The notes: generated from the sequence alone by a model not told the origin. A DNA stretch of 7,944 nucleotides from Candidatus Latescibacterota bacterium (GCA_018656855.1 JABHYP010000261.1:1-7944); one strand, 5' to 3'. Counted from the stretch's first letter, positions 1-7,277 are shown. Translations and numbers: made by a program.

Positions 1-218
1 CATAAAATAAGAAAAGAAAAGGCGAATAACCTGATGTCGGTCTTTGAGAGAATTGTTTTTATTTGGTCAATATCAGCCTTATGAATGAGGAACAGCAATA
101 CGACAGCCGGTACAATCAGTCTTAAAATAAGTCGTACCGACAAACGGGTATAAAAAGCCACGAACCTTTTTTTTGCAGGTGTTCGATTTTTTCCGGTGGG
201 CTGGATAATTTCATCCAC
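1..218 (-). CDS. Flippase-like membrane protein (LPG synthase TM / YbhN-like), N-terminal fragment cut by window edge
   Basis: An open frame starts at GTG (218-216) and runs off the left edge after 72 complete codons, so only the N-terminus is visible. The start is preceded by a good Shine-Dalgarno AAGGGG (230-225) six bases upstream, and the frame has no ATG back to a TAG at 254-252, so GTG is the likely start. The translation begins VDEIIQPTGKNRTPAKKRF, a basic cytoplasmic tail. A hydrophobic helix follows (LILRLIVPAVVLLFLIH), then the phrase KADIDQIKTILSKTDIRLFAF leading into a second helix. This first helix, a short amphipathic stretch with a K/S-x-x-D/N turn, then a second helix, is the usual opening of the lysylphosphatidylglycerol-synthase TM region (PF03706, YbhN/AglD type), whose members are often found in glycan and glycolipid loci. 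The gene begins 16 bp after the 598-residue membrane protein, so the two are probably co-transcribed. The family call rests on a short N-terminus and could be wrong; its being membrane-bound is safer. Confidence 0.6.
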   Translation of the reverse strand, partial: MDEIIQPTGKNRTPAKKRFVAFYTRLSVRLILRLIVPAVVLLFLIHKADIDQIKTILSKTDIRLFAFSFLIL

Positions 219-234
219 TGTGTTCCCCTTGAGT

Positions 235-2031
235 TTAACGATAAGGGCTGCCTATTTTTTTTGTCGACGTTTCTTCACGGTATTCGGGATCAGTTTCATC
301 GACCACTCTAATAACCTTAAGATTGCGGTCTTCGAAATAATAAGTATACTGAACATCCATATTTAAATGTTCTTGCACATGGTTAGCAAAGTAATAAAGG
401 TATCGTAAATTACTCACAATAAAATAAATATTATCTTTTTCATACATCGCTCTGTACAGATCTTTTATATTGAAATCAGCTTTTCTCATTTTATTGAAAG
501 GACTTCGTGTCGAGGTGCCCAGTTGAAGGACATTAAAATCAGATAGAAACTCCAGGTTTTCAAAAGGCAGGATTTTTGTATGCGGAAAACTTGCACCCCA
601 GTTAACAAACAGCTTATTCTTATCACTTTTCATGCTTTCCATTGATCGCCTGATACTTTTACTTTCCTGCCGATTCTGAGCGCTGTCCAGAAGTAATTGA
701 TACACAAGGAAGAAAAGACTCATGAACGCCAAAGTAAATAATAATTCCCTTATCCCCACTTCTTTTGTTGAGAAATTTAAATCCCTTTCGGAAAGAAAAG
801 CAGAGAGAACAACAAAAAAGGATATCATCGGAAAATATACTCTTTCCGGCAATTTCGCGGTAATAAGCAAATATGACATTAAAAAAACTATAAAAACTGC
901 CGTTCCAATAATTGTAATTAAATAATCACGTCTGGATTTTATAATGCATAACGAAAAGACTATACCCATGAAGATAGGAATGAAAGTTTTCTGGAAAATA
1001 TCAAGCAGGTTAGTTACAATTATGTTAAATGTTAACCGCGGATTATACTTAGGAAAATTAGAAGCGACCTTTTCCAGATTCTCAATGCTGAATATGGATT
1101 CATCTGAGTAAAACCACGTTTTTAACATATAAAAATCATTAACACTCCAGTTGACCTCGTCAAAAATATGTCGTGTGCTGTTGCTATACGTGACATGGGG
1201 ATAATCGATAAACCTTGATTTTATCGAATTAAGCCTGTAATAGTCTTTCCAGTCAGGATCATTTTCATAATACGCTTTATTAAAATTGTTCAGAAAAACT
1301 ACAAGAAAAAAAGTTACCAGAAAAAATCCAACAGATTTATAAATAATAAAACTATTTTTGAAATGTATAACCAGAAACACTAAAATTGCAGGGAAAGCAA
1401 CCAGCAGCACCAGATAAAAACTGTTATACCTTACCAGAAGCGAAATGAGCAGTAAGCATGAACTTATCCCTGTCATAATCCATGATTTAAGCCCTTTTTC
1501 ATTCATAAAAGCAAGAAAAAGAAATATACCGCTCTGACCGGCAATAAAGGATGTAATGGTAAACTGCAAATTGTTGAGAAAATACAATTCCAGCCCGGCG
1601 AAATAGATGAAAAAGAAAGAAAAACGTGTCCATGTAAAACGCTTGTAAAGAATTGCATACAGTAACATCGTCATCGAAAGGAAATGAACAATGAAATGGT
1701 AAGATGCGTACCAGGGAAAGTATGGGGAAAAGGTATACAGTTCTTTTAAAATCAGCCCAATAAGCACGTTGGAGAAACGTACATGTTCATCAGGCTGTTC
1801 GACAACGCCTGTGCCCGAAACAGCCCACTGCATTGACACATCGTCATTTGTCTGGTATTTAGGTGTGAATGCCAGTAAAACAATAACAAATAGCACAAAT
1901 ACTGTCAGAAATGAAGACAGGAACATGTGGTTTTTTATTGTTTTCTGAGCCTTTCGCACTTTACGAGAGAATGGTGAAACACTTTCAGTATTTTGTATTT
2001 TCTTTTGGGGATTCTTTCTTTTCTTTTTCAC
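235..2031 (-). CDS. Polytopic membrane protein, GT-C-like, with extracytoplasmic C-terminal domain
   Basis: This 598-residue protein starts at GTG (2031-2029) with a modest AGG Shine-Dalgarno six bases upstream. An ATG at residue 36 is possible, but it would remove the Lys/Arg-rich N-terminal tail that fits a cytoplasmic anchor. About eleven hydrophobic helices can be seen between residues 36 and 450. After the first helix (36-56) comes an outer loop with the acidic motif N62-D63-D64, then E82-H83, N88 and P106-W107-Y108. An acidic pair in the first outer loop is typical of GT-C-fold, polyprenyl-phosphate-sugar-dependent glycosyltransferases, and this arrangement (NDD, then about 25 residues to N, then PWY) resembles a group of uncharacterised Firmicutes-type membrane proteins known to the annotator from memory. 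Residues about 455-598 form a soluble domain with alternating strands and helices, probably outside the membrane. The gene is strongly AT-rich and sits directly upstream of the flippase-like gene. The substrate is unknown, and GT-C membership is an inference from topology and the NDD motif. Confidence 0.75.
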   Translation of the reverse strand: MKKKRKNPQKKIQNTESVSPFSRKVRKAQKTIKNHMFLSSFLTVFVLFVIVLLAFTPKYQTNDDVSMQWAVSGTGVVEQPDEHVRFSNVLIGLILKELYTFSPYFPWYASYHFIVHFLSMTMLLYAILYKRFTWTRFSFFFIYFAGLELYFLNNLQFTITSFIAGQSGIFLFLAFMNEKGLKSWIMTGISSCLLLISLLVRYNSFYLVLLVAFPAILVFLVIHFKNSFIIYKSVGFFLVTFFLVVFLNNFNKAYYENDPDWKDYYRLNSIKSRFIDYPHVTYSNSTRHIFDEVNWSVNDFYMLKTWFYSDESIFSIENLEKVASNFPKYNPRLTFNIIVTNLLDIFQKTFIPIFMGIVFSLCIIKSRRDYLITIIGTAVFIVFLMSYLLITAKLPERVYFPMISFFVVLSAFLSERDLNFSTKEVGIRELLFTLAFMSLFFLVYQLLLDSAQNRQESKSIRRSMESMKSDKNKLFVNWGASFPHTKILPFENLEFLSDFNVLQLGTSTRSPFNKMRKADFNIKDLYRAMYEKDNIYFIVSNLRYLYYFANHVQEHLNMDVQYTYYFEDRNLKVIRVVDETDPEYREETSTKKIGSPYR

Positions 2032-2139
2032 CGCTGACCTGAAGTTAATTTTGTGAAAATATAAATAATACGCTATTACCTGTATGCCAATTCGACTGTA
2101 TGGGTAACAAGCCGTATATTTCCGGTCTTTGTTCTTATA

Positions 2140-2874
2140 TTAAGGAGCAGCTTTTATCGTAAGATATGCAGCGTTTTCAGGGGCAAGGTCATCTGATTCG
2201 CAAAATGCATTTACCAGCTCCGGTGACCATTCTTCCATCTGATCCAGACTTACCGGTTTCAGACCGACGCCTCGTTCTTCGATGATTCTGAAACCGGCTT
2301 CAACAATCTGTTTTCTCAGCAATTGCGATGTATATACGCGCCTGTGGCCGACGAGTTTATCATTATCGGAAAGCTGTGTGATACTTTGTATTATTCCCAT
2401 CCTGAGAGCAATGACACGGTGCACAGACTCCGCATTAGGTACCGCAGCAAATAGACAGCCATCATCTTCCAGGCAGGCTTTTATCTTTTTCAGAACGACC
2501 ACAGGGTCAAGCAGGTGCTCAAGAAAAAATGTCATATAGATGTACTGCCATTTTTGCACAGCAGCATCGATATAATCTTCAACAAGCGCTCTGTGTATTT
2601 TCAGTACGGCCCGGCAATTTTTGTTTTCTTCCATAACATTTTCAAGCAGGTCATCAGATCCGTCAACAACATCAACACTGTTGTGCCTCTCGCAAAGAAT
2701 CTTCGTCCAGAGCCCCTTGCCGCAGCCTAATTCCAGAGCTGAGCGGCCGCCCTCCTTCGGAATGAGCGAATCACGCACAGCGATGTGATACAGCTCATTT
2801 GCGCCTGTGAGCCTTTCACTTCTGTAACAACCAGAAATCCTCTCAATTCTCCCTATTTCTTTTTTTCTGTCCAT
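2140..2874 (-). CDS. Class I SAM-dependent methyltransferase
   Basis: The product is a soluble methyltransferase of the Methyltransf_11/23 type. Numbering from the GTG one codon upstream, motif I is ALELGCGKG (residues 47-55), which binds S-adenosylmethionine. The acidic residue that would hold the ribose is D72 in VDVVDGS. The post-motif region has FFLEHLLDP with E120-H121, and the following strand reads GCLFAAVPNAES, the usual fold landmark after motif III. The length of about 244 residues is normal for a single-domain enzyme. Two adjacent starts exist, GTG at 2877-2875 and ATG at 2874-2872; the AAGG site ending at 2883 lies 5 and 8 bases away respectively, and ATG is preferred. It follows the GT2 gene by 45 bp, so the two are probably in one transcript. 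In a glycan cluster it may methylate a sugar, a lipid-linked intermediate or an attached acyl/amino group, but the target cannot be read from the sequence. Confidence 0.85.
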   Translation of the reverse strand: MDRKKEIGRIERISGCYRSERLTGANELYHIAVRDSLIPKEGGRSALELGCGKGLWTKILCERHNSVDVVDGSDDLLENVMEENKNCRAVLKIHRALVEDYIDAAVQKWQYIYMTFFLEHLLDPVVVLKKIKACLEDDGCLFAAVPNAESVHRVIALRMGIIQSITQLSDNDKLVGHRRVYTSQLLRKQIVEAGFRIIEERGVGLKPVSLDQMEEWSPELVNAFCESDDLAPENAAYLTIKAAP

Positions 2875-2919
2875 CACTAAAACCTTTTTTACACTTACCG
2901 GTCAGGCAAGCCCCTGCGC

Positions 2920-3873
2920 TTATTTTTGTCTGTCGCTGTATTCCCTTATGTTACGAATTTGGTAATTCGGCATTTTATTCACCTCTTCAATTATCTTGAA
3001 GATATACTGTCCGATAAAACCCAGAGAAAACAGTATCGCACCTGAAAAGAAAGTAATGGTTACAATTAATGAAGTCCAGCCAAGCGCTTTTATCGGTCTC
3101 GGAAACCCGGTAAAATGTCGTATCAGATAGTAAATTGTCATAAGAATCGAAATGGCGGAAAGCATTAAACCCGCCGAGCTTATATAACGTAGCGGAAACT
3201 CAGAATAGTTTTGCAAATTATAGAAAAACGTATTGATGAGCTTCATCAGCGAGTAGTTTGACTTTCGCAATCCTTTCCGGCGTATAACTGTCACGTTTTT
3301 AATTCGCCTGGTGGCTTTAAATATCAGGGGGCCGATGATTGGATTTGCCGTCTTGAAATCAAGTAATTTACCGGCAAGTTCAGCAGTCATCATGCGAAAA
3401 CAGCCTGCGCGCAGATGGCGCGGTTTTTTAAACATAATCGTATTTACTTCATTTTTTATGTAACTGCCGATCTCTCTTATCAAACTTCTTTTCTTTCCAG
3501 CAGGAATACCGATAACCACATCTAACCGTCCGGGTTCCTCCTTGAATAGTTCAATTAAACGGCCGATCTGGTCGGGAGAATATTCGAGATCATCATCAAA
3601 AGTAACAACATACTCCCCGTGAGCATGTGCAAATCCCGCCATAAGAGCATGAAACTGTCCGCGGTTGGTAAACAACTGGATTATCCGGAAGTCAATATCT
3701 GATGACTCGGCAAATTCGGAAAGCCTGTCGAAAGTACCGTCCAGACTGCCGTCATCAACCACCACAACTTCAAAACGATGTTCGCTTGAGGAAACATATT
3801 GCTCGATTTCGGCTAAGGTTTTCCCTATGATTTGTTCCGATTGGTATGTGGGAATAATAATGGAAATAAACAT
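2920..3873 (-). CDS. Family 2 glycosyltransferase, GtrB/DPM1-like polyprenyl-phosphate sugar transferase
   Basis: This 317-residue protein has the architecture of bacterial polyprenyl-phosphate glycosyltransferases such as GtrB and ArnC. An N-terminal GT-A domain opens with ISIIIPTYQSE (residues 3-13), followed by VVVDDGSLDGT with the nucleotide-binding D40-D41, then NRGQFHALMAGF (70-81) and the metal-binding FDDDLEYSPDQI with D93-D95. The acceptor-side segment R198-RKGLRKSNYSLMKL matches the R-x-x-G-x-S-x-Y signature of this group. Two C-terminal membrane helices (about 230-251 and 266-288, the second starting GWTS) end in GFIGQYIFKIIEEVNKMPNY, a hallmark of the GtrB-like subgroup. It should transfer a sugar from a nucleotide donor to undecaprenyl phosphate at the cytoplasmic face. 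The start is ATG (3873-3871) with a weak GGA seven bases upstream. Which sugar is used is unknown; glucose, as in classic GtrB, is only one option. Confidence 0.92.
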   Translation of the reverse strand: MFISIIIPTYQSEQIIGKTLAEIEQYVSSSEHRFEVVVVDDGSLDGTFDRLSEFAESSDIDFRIIQLFTNRGQFHALMAGFAHAHGEYVVTFDDDLEYSPDQIGRLIELFKEEPGRLDVVIGIPAGKKRSLIREIGSYIKNEVNTIMFKKPRHLRAGCFRMMTAELAGKLLDFKTANPIIGPLIFKATRRIKNVTVIRRKGLRKSNYSLMKLINTFFYNLQNYSEFPLRYISSAGLMLSAISILMTIYYLIRHFTGFPRPIKALGWTSLIVTITFFSGAILFSLGFIGQYIFKIIEEVNKMPNYQIRNIREYSDRQK

Positions 3874-3912
3874 AATGTTGTCCGGGTACAGGATTAAAGT
3901 TCAAAAATAAGG

Positions 3913-3980
3913 ATTCAATATTTCAAATTCAATATTACATACTAATAGCAAAAAACATTGACAACTTTTTAAAACAACTT
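3913..3980 (-). promoter_or_regulatory. Candidate promoter flanked by two pairs of short direct repeats, upstream of the GT2 gene
   Basis: The gap before the GT2 gene is AT-rich. On the minus strand a -35-like TTGTCA (3964-3959, five of six matches to consensus) lies 17 bases before TATGTA (3941-3936), a poor -10. Two copies of AAGTTGT (3980-3974 and 3967-3961) precede and overlap the -35, and two copies of AATATTGAAT (3936-3927 and 3922-3913) lie at and after the expected start of transcription, 14 bases apart. Repeats one or so helical turns apart around a promoter can be regulator sites. The hexamers are weak and the region is naturally AT-rich, so both promoter and operators are tentative. 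No intrinsic terminator for the upstream ATP-grasp gene is evident here. Confidence 0.3.
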
Positions 3981-4001
3981 GATACATATAAACAACACGG
4001 C

Positions 4002-5189
4002 TTATGCCGGCTCCACTTCGATTTCAAGCATCGCTGTAACCTGCTCCGCCAGCCGTTCGGCAGAGACTGCATCATCCGCGGTAACCAGTATGTCTCCGAT
4101 ACGGTCGGGACCGGTGGCAAATTCGCGTACATCCGCACCGGCTGGATAGTCAAAATTCACCTCGACAACACCCTCCATCTGTGCCACTTCTTCCGGTATG
4201 TTGCAGCGAACCAGTTTCCCCGTGCATGGTGCTTTTATAAGCAGGGATGCCACCGCAGGGCCGGATGATGGTTCTATCTCCGGACACTCACCCATTGCAA
4301 GTTCCAGGGCAACGTCGTACAGGTTTATACCATGATGCAGATTGACAATCTCCGGAAGGCCTGTGGCCCCGATACGGGCGCCGATTTCAAAGAGACGCAC
4401 CCCGCCGGATGTGGCGATCAAATCTACATTACATAGCGCATCTTTTATATTGAGAGCTTTTACCGCAGCGCTGCACAACCGTTGCGTTTCACTCCGTATT
4501 TCATCCGGGAGGCCAAAGGGAAGTGAATGGCCTATGGGAACAGTTATCGGTGGCGGTGTTACAGTATCGTTGTGACAGAGGCAGTATTCCACTTCTCCGT
4601 TCAGAACAACCGCCTGTGCGCCAAATTCAACTCCTGTCAGTTGTTCCTCGATGAGAACCTCGCCTTTTCTGGAAACTCTCATCGCTGTGGCAAGAGCTGC
4701 TTCTATCTGTGACGGTTCTGAAACCACAGTGATACCACGCGAGCCTGAGCTGTCGGGAGCTTTAACGACTACAGGAAATCCGATTTCACCGGCAGCCGTC
4801 ATGGCATCCCCGAGAGTACGTACTCTCTTAAAACGGGCAATGGGCACGCCTTTTTCAGCATACCTGTTCTGTGCGAGGATCTTATTGGTAGAAATCTTTG
4901 CCGTCTCAAGGCTGATACCAGGAAGCCCCCCATGTTCATGAAGATACGCTATTGTCGGGATTGAATACTCAGTGCCTGTGGACGTTACTCCCTCGATGTT
5001 ATGTTTACGGACAAGCTTGAGAATTTCCTCACTGTCCGTAATATCCACTTCCCAGGATTCATCCGTTTTCCCCATCCCTGGATCGTCTTTTTTCATTGAG
5101 GCAACTGCAACCCAGTATCCTTTTTCAACCGCCCTCCTGATCAGCGGCGCCTGATAGACACCCCCGCCAAGAATTAATATTCTTTTCAT
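4002..5189 (-). CDS. ATP-grasp family carboxylate-amine (or related) ligase
   Basis: This 395-residue protein has the three-part ATP-grasp layout. The N-terminal pre-ATP domain opens with MKRILILGGGVYQAPLI (residues 1-17). The ATP-grasp core has K143 in GFPVVVKAPDSSGSRGI with the flexible glycine loop SSGSRG (147-152), the hinge VLIEEQLTG with E181-E182, then NVDLI with D256 and RLFEIGARIGATGLPE with E268, the acids that hold magnesium. The usual Asn of the E-x-N motif is Gly (G270), as in a subset of ATP-grasp enzymes with an E-x-GAR signature. A C-terminal domain of about 90 residues follows. Such enzymes join a carboxylate to an amine, or related nucleophile, through an acylphosphate. The start ATG (5189-5187) has GGAAGG (5203-5198) eight bases upstream. 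Its setting among glycan genes suggests adding an amino acid or similar group to a sugar or metabolite, but the substrate is unknown; it is not recognisably PurK, PurT or D-Ala-D-Ala ligase. Confidence 0.88.
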   Translation of the reverse strand: MKRILILGGGVYQAPLIRRAVEKGYWVAVASMKKDDPGMGKTDESWEVDITDSEEILKLVRKHNIEGVTSTGTEYSIPTIAYLHEHGGLPGISLETAKISTNKILAQNRYAEKGVPIARFKRVRTLGDAMTAAGEIGFPVVVKAPDSSGSRGITVVSEPSQIEAALATAMRVSRKGEVLIEEQLTGVEFGAQAVVLNGEVEYCLCHNDTVTPPPITVPIGHSLPFGLPDEIRSETQRLCSAAVKALNIKDALCNVDLIATSGGVRLFEIGARIGATGLPEIVNLHHGINLYDVALELAMGECPEIEPSSGPAVASLLIKAPCTGKLVRCNIPEEVAQMEGVVEVNFDYPAGADVREFATGPDRIGDILVTADDAVSAERLAEQVTAMLEIEVEPA

Positions 5190-5197
5190 TTATACTG

Positions 5198-5256
5198 CCT
5201 TCCGGTGGAACTGTACCGGGATCAGCCGCTTCTGTTGCCTTTATCCGGTGCGGCAG
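5198..5256 (-). promoter_or_regulatory. Foldable 5' leader of the ATP-grasp gene with mutually exclusive pairings
   Basis: In the minus-strand transcript, GCCGC (5254-5250) can pair with GCGGC (5229-5225), extended by two pairs past a U-U mismatch. Further on, CCGGU (5219-5215) can pair with ACCGG (5206-5202) across an eight-base loop. The second stem touches the GGAAGG ribosome-binding site at 5203-5198. A further ACCGG (5249-5245) lies in the loop of the first stem and could pair with the same CCGGU, so the two pairings exclude one another. This layout could modulate translation, but the stems are short, no known riboswitch class is recognised, and chance is possible. Confidence 0.3.
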
Positions 5257-5282
5257 AAAATTCACCCGTATTAAATCACCAA

Positions 5283-5309
5283 TTTATATTGAATTTAACG
5301 AATTTTCAA
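5283..5309 (-). promoter_or_regulatory. Candidate sigma-70-like promoter for the ATP-grasp gene
   Basis: On the minus strand, TTGAAA (5309-5304) and TATAAA (5288-5283) each match consensus at five of six positions. The spacer is 15 bases, which is shorter than ideal. Six-base inverted arms ATTGAA/TTCAAT bracket part of it and could be an operator or chance. Transcription from here would give a leader of roughly 85-90 bases carrying the hairpins described separately. The rest of the 246-bp gap (5190-5435) shows no gene and no clear terminator for the upstream membrane-protein gene. Confidence 0.4.
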
Positions 5310-5435
5310 TAAAAATGCCATAAATATAAAGCTAATAAATAGTCGTGCAGCCACATATAATCTATGGTATTCTACAATTTTCGATAAGTTTCATTCCGTC
5401 TTTTAAGTACTTTTTTCTTCAATCAGCTTTATTAC

Positions 5436-7268
5436 TCAGCCGGATTTCCCTCCTGACTGCATTAACGACAGAAAATGCTTCATCGTTCGGATATGTTCTT
5501 TTTTAATAATATATAAATCGCTCACATTTGTTTCATAAAACTTAAGAATATCCTCACTGTACTCTGAACCCATAGAAAAATAAACTCCGAAAAGACTATA
5601 GAGTATCATTGGATTATTAACATCTCTGAACCTTTCCGGATTGAGGATTTCAGAAAATTGTTCCGTATGAAATTTTTCCAGAGAGGTTCTGCGCACAAAC
5701 ACTACCGCAAGCTTATCAAAATAAACAAGCTGCCACTGAGGGGATTTCAAAAAAGCGGCTGCCTGTTCGAAATATTTCAAATGGTTTATCAACGCGGTAT
5801 TGAAAGGATATTTTGATGCAAAGCTTTCAAGCATGGGAATAGTTGGATTTTGCCTGAAACTGACATAATCATCCCAGACACCTGTCTTTTCGTATGGCCT
5901 GTGTCTCGGATCAAGAAAAACACCGTAGTCGGGATAGAGAGACCATATTACGTATCCGCCGGTTAAATAATCGTTGAAAAGCGGGCCTGGAAGATTATGA
6001 TCCTTGATAAATTCAACTTCCTTAACCGGCACCAGATCGTCGGCTTTCGATCCGAACCAGGATTTATATGTGTTTATCGCAATTGTATTGTAGAAACAGA
6101 GCCCGGAACCGAACACGATCAAGAATAAAGCAAGAGGAATGGTTTTGTACGTTAAACGAAAGGCATCGCTCTTTTTGATCATGTAAGGAATCGAGAAAAG
6201 CCAGATGATAGGGAAATAGATACTCGCACGTGCCATATTCATTCCGAAAACAAAGAAGGCCGCGCCGATAACCGGTAATGCAATATCGAAAAACTTCTTT
6301 TTACGATAAGCATACACGAATGAAGTTAGAATAACCAACGCCATTATCATAAACGCCCATGCGGTATTGGTCCTTCTGAAAACATAGGCCGAAGGGAAGA
6401 GATACTGCCATCGGTTAATATACGCTGTGAGTATTTCAAACTGGCTCTTTTCACCGATCACCAACTTGCTTATAGTCTCAAGCGGATAACTGATTCCATG
6501 AGGATTTATAACGAGAACGACATAGGAAATAGCGGTACAGATCGCAAAGCTTCTGAGTACTTTTGCCGGTAAGGAATTTTTCGGATTGAAATAATAATTT
6601 CCTGTTTCGAGGAGAAGCGCAAGTGTAACAAAAAAAAGCCCGATAATGAAGCCGCCGTGGGTATTAATCCACACCAGAAAAAGTAACGGATAGAGATAAA
6701 ACACACTCCTTGAGAACGATTTTGCATAGAAATAGATAAAAACAGCACAACTGAAAAACAGAATTGAGAACAATTCCGGCTTTATAAAAATTGCAGTCGG
6801 ATTAATTGCTACCGCTACAAGCAGAAAACCCGCGATATGATTCAGTGAAATGCCTTCTTTCCTGAGTTTTACATAGTATAGAAATAACAGGGCAATACTC
6901 GCAATAATAACCAACTGCAAAATACTTAATCCGGCAAGAGCCGCGGCTTTATATAACAGATATAGAATCGAGCTCCCTATCCATGTGACATATTTCCACT
7001 CGCCGTCAGCCGGCGTCCACGAATAGGCAGTATGGTCAATGTTCCAGGTGGTATTTGTAACATAGTGCTCCCCGTATTTCAAATGCCACCATATATCGTA
7101 ATCACCCCCATGATTCGGATAATATGCAACAACTGCCAGCGCAACTAACAGCAGAGATATACAAAGAACTGACTTCCTATGAGAAAATGATACGAGAGAG
7201 GTTAAATATGCAGGTGTGGATGATGAGGGTTTCGTTTTGTTACCAGTTTTTGCCTTTCTTTTTGCCAT
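5436..7268 (-). CDS. Large polytopic membrane protein, GT-C-like, with extracytoplasmic C-terminal domain
   Basis: From ATG at 7268-7266 the product has 610 residues. A TTG ten codons upstream (7298-7296) keeps the frame open, but it lacks a clear ribosome-binding site and overlaps a TATAAT, whereas the ATG has GAGG (7281-7278) nine bases upstream. A basic N-terminus (MAKRKAKTGNKTK) precedes the first helix (about 34-50). The first outer loop carries GGDYDIWWHLKYGEHY, with D56, D58 and H62, then a D-H-T-A-Y-S-W segment and W-K-Y-V-T-W-I. An acidic D-x-D/H loop after the first helix is characteristic of GT-C glycosyltransferases that use polyprenyl-linked sugars. About ten further helices follow to residue about 405. 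From residue about 424 a soluble region begins, with FNDYLTGGYVIWSLYP and FLDPRHRPYE, a pattern shared by many uncharacterised bacterial membrane proteins of this type. It is unlike the 598-residue protein in sequence. The donor and acceptor are unknown. Confidence 0.8.
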   Translation of the reverse strand: MAKRKAKTGNKTKPSSSTPAYLTSLVSFSHRKSVLCISLLLVALAVVAYYPNHGGDYDIWWHLKYGEHYVTNTTWNIDHTAYSWTPADGEWKYVTWIGSSILYLLYKAAALAGLSILQLVIIASIALLFLYYVKLRKEGISLNHIAGFLLVAVAINPTAIFIKPELFSILFFSCAVFIYFYAKSFSRSVFYLYPLLFLVWINTHGGFIIGLFFVTLALLLETGNYYFNPKNSLPAKVLRSFAICTAISYVVLVINPHGISYPLETISKLVIGEKSQFEILTAYINRWQYLFPSAYVFRRTNTAWAFMIMALVILTSFVYAYRKKKFFDIALPVIGAAFFVFGMNMARASIYFPIIWLFSIPYMIKKSDAFRLTYKTIPLALFLIVFGSGLCFYNTIAINTYKSWFGSKADDLVPVKEVEFIKDHNLPGPLFNDYLTGGYVIWSLYPDYGVFLDPRHRPYEKTGVWDDYVSFRQNPTIPMLESFASKYPFNTALINHLKYFEQAAAFLKSPQWQLVYFDKLAVVFVRRTSLEKFHTEQFSEILNPERFRDVNNPMILYSLFGVYFSMGSEYSEDILKFYETNVSDLYIIKKEHIRTMKHFLSLMQSGGKSG

Positions 7269-7277
7269 GAATACCAG

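Noticed and set aside
2062..2090. Promoter-like TTGGCA (2090-2085, minus strand) with TATTTA 17 bases on, upstream of the 598-residue protein gene
   Set aside because: The -10 matches only three of six positions; the better TATTAT is just 14 bases away. Too weak to call in AT-rich DNA.
3935..4153. 72-codon minus-strand frame overlapping the end of the ATP-grasp gene
   Set aside because: It lies out of frame over the conserved C-terminus of the ATP-grasp protein, has no family-like motif, and is rich in Trp/Arg/Cys as expected of a shadow frame.
4342..4941. Several plus-strand frames opposite the ATP-grasp gene
   Set aside because: They are antisense shadows of a well-supported coding region, with no ribosome-binding sites or recognisable domains.
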